Of a stretch of DNA of 10,512 bases, positions 7,083 to 10,512 are shown piece by piece. This DNA comes from Desulfobacterales bacterium. Its GTDB lineage: Bacteria > Desulfobacterota > DSM-4660 > Desulfatiglandales > JALVZP01. The DNA lies in assembly GCA_027037575.1 (NCBI GenBank), contig JALVZP010000128.1:1-10512 (forward strand), in the 5' to 3' direction. Every line of letters starts with the position of its first letter. Position 1 is the stretch's first letter. The notes beneath the pieces were generated by a model. That model searched no databases and was not told the DNA's origin. It saw nothing but the letters and a program-made list of their open reading frames with translations. A program made the translations under genes and the position numbers.

Positions 7083-7548
7083 TGGAGCAAAGATATTAAC
7101 AGGTCTGATCATAGGTGTATTATTCTTTATTTTTCCTTTTCTCTATGATGCAGGAAAGCCTTATAAGAAGCCAGAGCCAAAGCTTACTGAAAAGGCAAAA
7201 AAGGCTGGAGAGTGTGTCCTTTCAAAGCAGTTTATGAGGACATGGCACATGCAGCTATTGGATGAATGGAGGAATGATGTAGTAAGAAAAGGGATCCACT
7301 ATTATAGGCCAAGAGAGATCGCAAGGGAGATGAAGTTGGACAAAAGGTTATTCGACCAGCTTAGGCACTATATAAGCGATGGGACAAGGATTTATGTTCC
7401 AAAATCAGACAAAGTTTATTATATGAGTTTGCAAAATACCTGTCTTGACTGTCATTCAAATAAAAAGGAATTTTGTGATCAATGTCATAATTACTTGGGG
7501 GTTCATCCCTATTGCTGGAATTGCCATATTGCTCCGGAGGAAAAATAA
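7072..7548 (+). CDS. dsrJ: Triheme cytochrome c DsrJ
   Basis: A 158-residue periplasmic triheme cytochrome c, anchored by an uncleaved N-terminal helix (about 8-24) and unique to Dsr complexes. Heme attachment motifs are CLDCH (124-128), CDQCH (135-139) and CWNCH (148-152). Cys48 within GECVLSKQFMRTWHM is the conserved extra cysteine that, in characterised DsrJ, provides the unusual His/Cys axial ligation of one heme. Between the first part and the hemes there is a charged stretch (about 77-115) that seems longer than in DsrJ proteins I recall. The ATG at 7072 is preferred because AGGAGG (7057-7062) is 9 nt upstream; an in-frame GTG at 7051 precedes that site and is unlikely. The start overlaps dsrK by 11 bp, and the stop shares one base with the dsrO start (TAATG). 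Confidence 0.95.
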   Translation: MLYDGAKILTGLIIGVLFFIFPFLYDAGKPYKKPEPKLTEKAKKAGECVLSKQFMRTWHMQLLDEWRNDVVRKGIHYYRPREIAREMKLDKRLFDQLRHYISDGTRIYVPKSDKVYYMSLQNTCLDCHSNKKEFCDQCHNYLGVHPYCWNCHIAPEEK

Positions 7549-8363
7549 TGGGTGTTAACAGGAGAGAATTTCTAAAGATTATTGGATTATCAGCCTTATT
7601 TGGTATAGGTGCAAAATCTGCACTTCAACTTTTGGCACCGGGTGAACTGGAAGCATCTGTTCCTCCTTTAACTAAGGAAAAGAAGATCCAGTGGGCAATG
7701 GCAATTGATATGAAAAAAGTAGATGATCAGCTTTTAGACAAAGTAATTGAGGCATGTCATAAATACTATAATGTTCCCAAGATTCCAGGTCCTAAGGAGT
7801 TAAAATGGATATGGAAAGAAGACTTTGAACATGCATTTCCTGAGCAGGCAGAGGGGGCATATGTAACAGAAGAAGTAGAAAAGATGCACTTTCCACTTTT
7901 GTGTAACCATTGCGATAATCCTCCATGCTGTAGGGTTTGCCCTACAAAGGCAACCTTTAAGAGAGAGGATGGAATTGTGATGATGGATTGGCATCGTTGT
8001 ATTGGTTGCAGATTTTGTATGGCAGGTTGTCCATATGGTTCAAGGAGTTTTAATTGGGGTGATCCAAGAAGGGTAATGAAAAATAAGGATTTAAGAAAAC
8101 TTAATCCTGATTTTCCTACAAACAAAAAGTTTCCTACTAGGACAAAAGGTGTGGTTGAAAAGTGTATATTCTGTTATGAAAAGGTAGACAAAGGAGAACT
8201 TCCAGTTTGTGTAGAAACAGCAAACAAGATAAAGAAAGGGAGTTTCATATTTGGAAACATACTTGATCCTGAATCGGAAATCAGGAAAGTATTAAGGAAA
8301 AGATTTGCATTGAGAAGAAAGCCTGTCTTGGGGACAGGACCAAATATATTTTATTTAATATAG
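7548..8363 (+). CDS. dsrO: Periplasmic ferredoxin-like subunit DsrO
   Basis: A 271-residue iron-sulfur protein that should pass electrons between DsrJ and DsrP on the periplasmic side. The N-terminus (NRREFLKIIG, then a hydrophobic stretch to about residue 30) is a twin-arginine export signal, so the protein is folded with its clusters before export. Complete cluster motifs are C119-x2-C122-x4-C127-x3-C131 and C151-x2-C154-x2-C157-x3-C161. Another set is incomplete: C206-x2-C209 and C221 are present, but residue 225, where a fourth Cys is usual, is Ala (CVETAN). At the first site only C70 remains of the usual four. The ATG at 7548 is chosen over an upstream ATG at 7512 because GGAGG (7536-7540) is 7 nt upstream and the Tat signal would otherwise be buried. 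It overlaps dsrJ by one base. Confidence 0.94.
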   Translation: MGVNRREFLKIIGLSALFGIGAKSALQLLAPGELEASVPPLTKEKKIQWAMAIDMKKVDDQLLDKVIEACHKYYNVPKIPGPKELKWIWKEDFEHAFPEQAEGAYVTEEVEKMHFPLLCNHCDNPPCCRVCPTKATFKREDGIVMMDWHRCIGCRFCMAGCPYGSRSFNWGDPRRVMKNKDLRKLNPDFPTNKKFPTRTKGVVEKCIFCYEKVDKGELPVCVETANKIKKGSFIFGNILDPESEIRKVLRKRFALRRKPVLGTGPNIFYLI

Positions 8364-8378
8364 AGGGTGAGAGGAGCC

Positions 8379-9536
8379 ATGATACAGACAATTTTCAAAG
8401 GATCAAAGAAGTATGGTTATTGGATCTTGTTTTTGTTAGCAATAATAGGAGTTGCTTTTATTTGCTACATGATGCAGTGGCGAGAGGGATTGCTTATTAC
8501 AGGAATGAATAGAGATGTATCATGGGGATTTTATATTGCTCAATTTACTTACTTGGTTGGTATTGCAGCATCAGGTGTAATGGTTGTTCTTCCATGTTAT
8601 CTACATAACTATAAAGCATTTGCGAGGATTACAGTATTTGGAGAATTTCTTGCTATTGCAGCAGTTCTGATGTGTCTTATGTTTATATTTGTGGATTTAG
8701 GAAAACCGATGAGGATGCTGAATGTCCTATTTTATCCTACCCCTCATTCTATCCTCTTTTGGGATATGATAGTTCTAAATGGTTATCTGTTATTAAATAT
8801 CCTGATTGGATGGAATGTCCTTAGTGCTGAAAGAAAGGGAGTTCACTATCCTGATTGGGTAAAGGTATTGATATATATATCTATCCCTTGGGCATTTAGT
8901 ATTCATACAGTAACTGCATTTATATACGCTGGACTTCCTGGAAGACCTTACTGGCTAACTGCTATAATGGCAGCTCGATTTCTTGCTTCTGCATTCTGCT
9001 CTGGGCCTGCACTCCTTGTAATCCTTTGCCTTATCATCAGAAAGGTAACGAACTTTGATCCAGGAAAAGAGCAGATAAGGACTCTTGGAGGAATAATTGC
9101 TTATGCAATGATATTGAATGTATTTTTCTTCTTCCTTGAACTTTTTACTGCATTTTATAGTCATATACCAGAACATATGAAGCCTATAATTTATCTCTTT
9201 AAAGGACTTAATGGACATGGAAGACTTGTTCCTTGGATGTGGACTGCAGCTATATTTGCTTTTATATCCCTTTTATTGCTTATAATTCCACAAACAAGAA
9301 GAAAGGAAGATACCCTTCTTATTGCCTGTATTTCCGTTATTATAGCAACCTGGATAGATAAGGGATTAGGTTTAATTATAGGAGGATTTAACCCAAATCC
9401 TTTTGGTAGGATAACAGACTATTGGCCCACAAAGCCTGAGGTGATGATTACTCTGGGAGTCTATGCATTTGGTTTTTTGGTTCTTACTTTGCTGTATAAG
9501 ATGGCTGTTTCTGTAAAAGAGGAAGTGGGCGCATAG
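8379..9536 (+). CDS. dsrP: Membrane subunit DsrP (NrfD/PsrC family)
   Basis: A 385-residue polytopic membrane protein of the NrfD/PsrC family that probably exchanges electrons with menaquinol and pairs with DsrO. About ten hydrophobic helices are visible, near 17-31, 50-74, 85-106, 128-146, 163-183, 195-221, 238-260, 285-304, 313-335 and 355-375. Family-like stretches include DVSWGFYIAQF (46-56), DLGKPMR (106-112) and GFNPNPFGRITDYWPT (336-351). No heme b or cluster motif was noted by eye. The ATG at 8379 is taken because GAGGGTGA (8363-8370) lies 8 nt upstream; a GTG at 8367 lies within that site. The gene begins 15 nt after dsrO, as expected for an O/P module, and is followed after 27 nt by the ferredoxin gene. 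Confidence 0.95.
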   Translation: MIQTIFKGSKKYGYWILFLLAIIGVAFICYMMQWREGLLITGMNRDVSWGFYIAQFTYLVGIAASGVMVVLPCYLHNYKAFARITVFGEFLAIAAVLMCLMFIFVDLGKPMRMLNVLFYPTPHSILFWDMIVLNGYLLLNILIGWNVLSAERKGVHYPDWVKVLIYISIPWAFSIHTVTAFIYAGLPGRPYWLTAIMAARFLASAFCSGPALLVILCLIIRKVTNFDPGKEQIRTLGGIIAYAMILNVFFFFLELFTAFYSHIPEHMKPIIYLFKGLNGHGRLVPWMWTAAIFAFISLLLLIIPQTRRKEDTLLIACISVIIATWIDKGLGLIIGGFNPNPFGRITDYWPTKPEVMITLGVYAFGFLVLTLLYKMAVSVKEEVGA

Positions 9537-9563
9537 GAAAAAATAATTTAAGGAGGATAGATC

Positions 9564-9752
9564 ATGGCTTATCAACCAACAGTAGATCCGGACAAGTGCC
9601 AGGGATGTGGTGAGTGTGTAGAGGTATGTCCAGTAGATGTCTATGAGCTTCAGGATGGAAAATCTGTACCAGTAAATGCAGAAGAATGTTTGGGATGTGA
9701 AAGTTGCGTAGAAGTATGTGAGTATGAGGCTATTACAGTAACAGAAGTGTAG
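9564..9752 (+). CDS. 2x[4Fe-4S] ferredoxin at the end of the dsr operon
   Basis: A 62-residue cytoplasmic bacterial-type ferredoxin. The two cluster motifs are C12-x2-C15-x2-C18-x3-C22-Pro and C42-x2-C45-x2-C48-x3-C52. The second lacks the usual Pro after the last Cys (CEYEA), a common variation. The protein is acidic, as ferredoxins are. AGGAGG (9551-9556) is 7 nt before the ATG, a strong site. It lies 27 nt after dsrP with no terminator between, and a strong terminator follows, so it is probably the last gene of the operon. It could exchange electrons with DsrK, the sulfite reductase or other cytoplasmic enzymes; the partner cannot be read from sequence. Family assignment is firm. Confidence 0.93.
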   Translation: MAYQPTVDPDKCQGCGECVEVCPVDVYELQDGKSVPVNAEECLGCESCVEVCEYEAITVTEV

Positions 9753-9770
9753 TTTTTATGGAGTCAAAAT

Positions 9771-9809
9771 AATAAAAGCCTGCCTCTTGTAAGGAGGCAG
9801 GCTTTTATT
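9771..9809. terminator. Bidirectional rho-independent terminator
   Basis: AATAAAAGCCTGCCTC (9771-9786) and its exact reverse complement (9794-9809) form a 16-bp stem with a 7-nt loop. The core is GC-rich and flanked by A and T tracts, so it can act on both strands. It sits in the 70-bp gap between the convergent ferredoxin and cytochrome c3 genes and would end both transcripts. Confidence 0.92.
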
Positions 9810-9822
9810 TTATATTTTATTA

Positions 9823-10266
9823 TTACATTTTCTTTTTTTTCTGATGGCATGTATTACATCTTCTGAGCTTCTTATACTCAGCTTTACTAATCTTTCCTTC
9901 CTTTGCTAATTGCTTATGGCATCCCATGCAATTTTTATGATATGCATGCATTAGATCCATTGGTTTTTGTCCTTTCTTTTTAATTGGATTATGGCATTCT
10001 GAACATTTTTTTACAGGCTGTCCTTCTTTCCATACATTTTTTCCATTTACATAAACATGGTGGCATTCTGTGCATGCTATCTTATGCTCTTTTACATGCT
10101 TTTCATGAGAAAACTTCACAGGACCTTTTATATATCTTTTATATCCTGTGTTATGTATAATTACAACTGAAGGTGGGGTAATATCATTTGCTTTTACCCA
10201 ATAAACTCCACCAATAAAAAGAAAAACTACACCTACCAGCATCCCTATAATCTTTCTTTTTCCCAT
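9823..10266 (-). CDS. Tetraheme cytochrome c3 family protein
   Basis: A 147-residue exported class III cytochrome. A signal peptide or anchor occupies about 1-26 (positive KRK, hydrophobic core, then VKAND). Four heme c motifs follow: CTECH (65-69), CSECH (88-92), CMGCH (113-117) and CNTCH (137-141). The likely axial ligands fit the cytochrome c3 pattern: His54 and His57 in KFSHEKH, His70 directly after the first motif, and His107 or His110. All four sites are CxxCH, whereas classic Desulfovibrio c3 uses CxxxxCH for two of them. The Lys-rich surface and tail (KKKKM) are typical of c3. The ATG at 10266 has AGGAGG 6 nt upstream; the TTG two codons earlier directly abuts that site and is rejected. 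It likely serves as periplasmic electron carrier for hydrogenases, formate dehydrogenases or DsrJ. Confidence 0.92.
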   Translation of the reverse strand: MGKRKIIGMLVGVVFLFIGGVYWVKANDITPPSVVIIHNTGYKRYIKGPVKFSHEKHVKEHKIACTECHHVYVNGKNVWKEGQPVKKCSECHNPIKKKGQKPMDLMHAYHKNCMGCHKQLAKEGKISKAEYKKLRRCNTCHQKKKKM

Positions 10267-10308
10267 AGCCAACCTCCTTTAGAATATTTTTTAATGTAAG
10301 TTGAACCT

Positions 10309-10337
10309 ATAATATGCACCAATCAGAATTATGTCAA
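10309..10337 (-). promoter_or_regulatory. Sigma70-type promoter of the cytochrome c3 gene
   Basis: On the minus strand TTGACA (10332-10337) and TATTAT (10309-10314) are spaced 17 bp apart, nearly perfect consensus. Transcription would begin near 10302, giving a leader of about 36 nt that contains the AGGAGG site. The -35 ends 9 bp from the proposed IS end at 10347. Confidence 0.8.
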
Positions 10338-10346
10338 CATTTTAAC

Positions 10347-10368
10347 GGCTCTTTATCAAAGTGCGTGG
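10347..10368. repeat. Probable terminal inverted repeat of the IS
   Basis: The stretch beginning GGCTCTTTATCAAAGTGCGT resembles the GGCTCTT-type ends of ISL3-family elements as I recall them. The transposase stop lies within it. The partner repeat is not in the window, so the boundary is provisional. Confidence 0.55.
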
Positions 10369-10512
10369 AAACAACTTTCAAGTGATAAGAACCCCAGTAT
10401 CATCTTTCTACGATACACCTCCACATTTTTTAAGCCAAAAGAGATACGCTTTAACATCTTAATCTTAGTATGGCATCCTTCTGTAAAGCCATTAGTAGTA
10501 TGATTGTCAAAG
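10356..10512 (-). CDS. ISL3-family transposase, C-terminal end (runs off right edge)
   Basis: The last 51 codons and stop of a transposase are readable on the minus strand; the start lies beyond the right edge. The stretch NGFTEGCHTKIKMLKRISFG (residues 7-26 of the visible part) followed by NVEVYRRKM is characteristic of the C-terminus of ISL3 (IS204/IS1001/IS1165-type) DDE transposases. It contains the NG-EG-H/N motif with the last catalytic Glu, in this family normally the E of the TEG triplet. The stop is at 10356-10358, inside the proposed terminal repeat. The visible frame is intact, so the element may be functional, but this cannot be judged from the fragment. Confidence 0.8.
   Translation of the reverse strand, partial: FDNHTTNGFTEGCHTKIKMLKRISFGLKNVEVYRRKMILGFLSLESCFHAL

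Larger units (their letters stand above)
10347..10512 (-). mobile_element. Insertion sequence, ISL3 family, right-hand fragment in window
   Basis: The element enters from the right edge. It is recognised from the transposase C-terminus and a probable terminal inverted repeat. It inserted, or was fixed, just upstream of the cytochrome c3 promoter, with its transposase read in the same direction. The other end and the target-site duplication lie outside or cannot be checked; the 8 bp next to the end are ATTTTAAC (10339-10346). Confidence 0.75.

Noticed and set aside
7512..7547. Upstream ATG extending DsrO by 12 residues
   Set aside because: It lies inside dsrJ without a ribosome site and would place residues ahead of the Tat signal; the ATG at 7548 has GGAGG 7 nt upstream.
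8869..8884. Short TA-rich run (gatatatatatctatc) as a possible repeat
   Set aside because: It is a short run of Ile/Tyr/Ser codons inside a DsrP membrane helix in an AT-rich gene; no repeat array.
9372..9575. Minus-strand frame spanning the dsrP end and ferredoxin start
   Set aside because: It is a shadow of dsrP with no ribosome site and no protein-like features.
1..10512. CRISPR array, tRNA or rRNA genes, riboswitch, toxin-antitoxin or defence genes
   Set aside because: No regularly spaced repeats, no cloverleaf or rRNA-like sequence was recognised, and all sizeable stretches are explained by the listed genes.

Overview
The window is AT-rich (roughly 37% G+C by eye). Its core is a complete dsrMKJOP operon, which encodes the membrane electron-transfer complex of dissimilatory sulfite reduction. 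An RsbRD_N-type protein gene opens the operon, a 2x[4Fe-4S] ferredoxin gene closes it, and a tetraheme cytochrome c3 gene stands alongside. Together these indicate an anaerobic sulfate or sulfur-compound reducer of the Desulfobacterota / Thermodesulfobacteria kind. Heavy use of AGA/AGG for Arg and ATA for Ile would suit a thermophilic or AT-rich lineage, but this is inference and no species is assigned.

Layout: (1) About 1-3696, minus strand, is a tightly packed operon read right to left: rnc (RNase III), an Elp3/HemN-like radical SAM gene, era, and a second radical SAM gene that runs off the left edge. Junctions are a 19-bp overlap, a 1-nt gap and a 2-nt gap. (2) 3697-3804 is a short divergent intergenic region with a near-consensus sigma70 promoter (TTGACA-17-TATAGA) for the dsr operon and a weaker candidate -10 for rnc. 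(3) 3805-9752, plus strand: RsbRD_N-like gene, dsrM, dsrK, dsrJ, dsrO, dsrP, ferredoxin. Gaps are 27 nt or less, and K/J and J/O overlap, so one transcript is likely. (4) 9771-9809 is a perfect 16-bp hairpin with flanking T-tracts, a probable bidirectional terminator between convergent genes. (5) 9823-10266, minus strand, is a cytochrome c3-type gene with its own strong promoter. (6) 10347 to the right edge is the end of an ISL3-family insertion sequence, comprising the transposase C-terminus and a probable terminal inverted repeat.

How the genes work together: DsrJ (periplasmic triheme c), DsrO (Tat-exported Fe-S protein), DsrM (diheme b) and DsrP (NrfD-type) form the periplasmic and membrane part. 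Cytoplasmic DsrK, with an HdrD-like CCG centre, is thought to reduce the DsrC trisulfide. Cytochrome c3 is a plausible periplasmic electron donor and the ferredoxin a plausible cytoplasmic partner. The RsbRD_N protein is an uncharacterised candidate sensor or accessory. dsrAB, dsrC, aprAB and sat are not in the window.

No wholly unknown multigene system is evident. The points most worth a second look are the RsbRD_N gene at the head of the operon, non-canonical Cys motifs in DsrO and DsrK, a long linker in DsrJ, a hairpin at the dsrK/dsrJ junction, and an IS end about 10 bp from the cytochrome c3 promoter.
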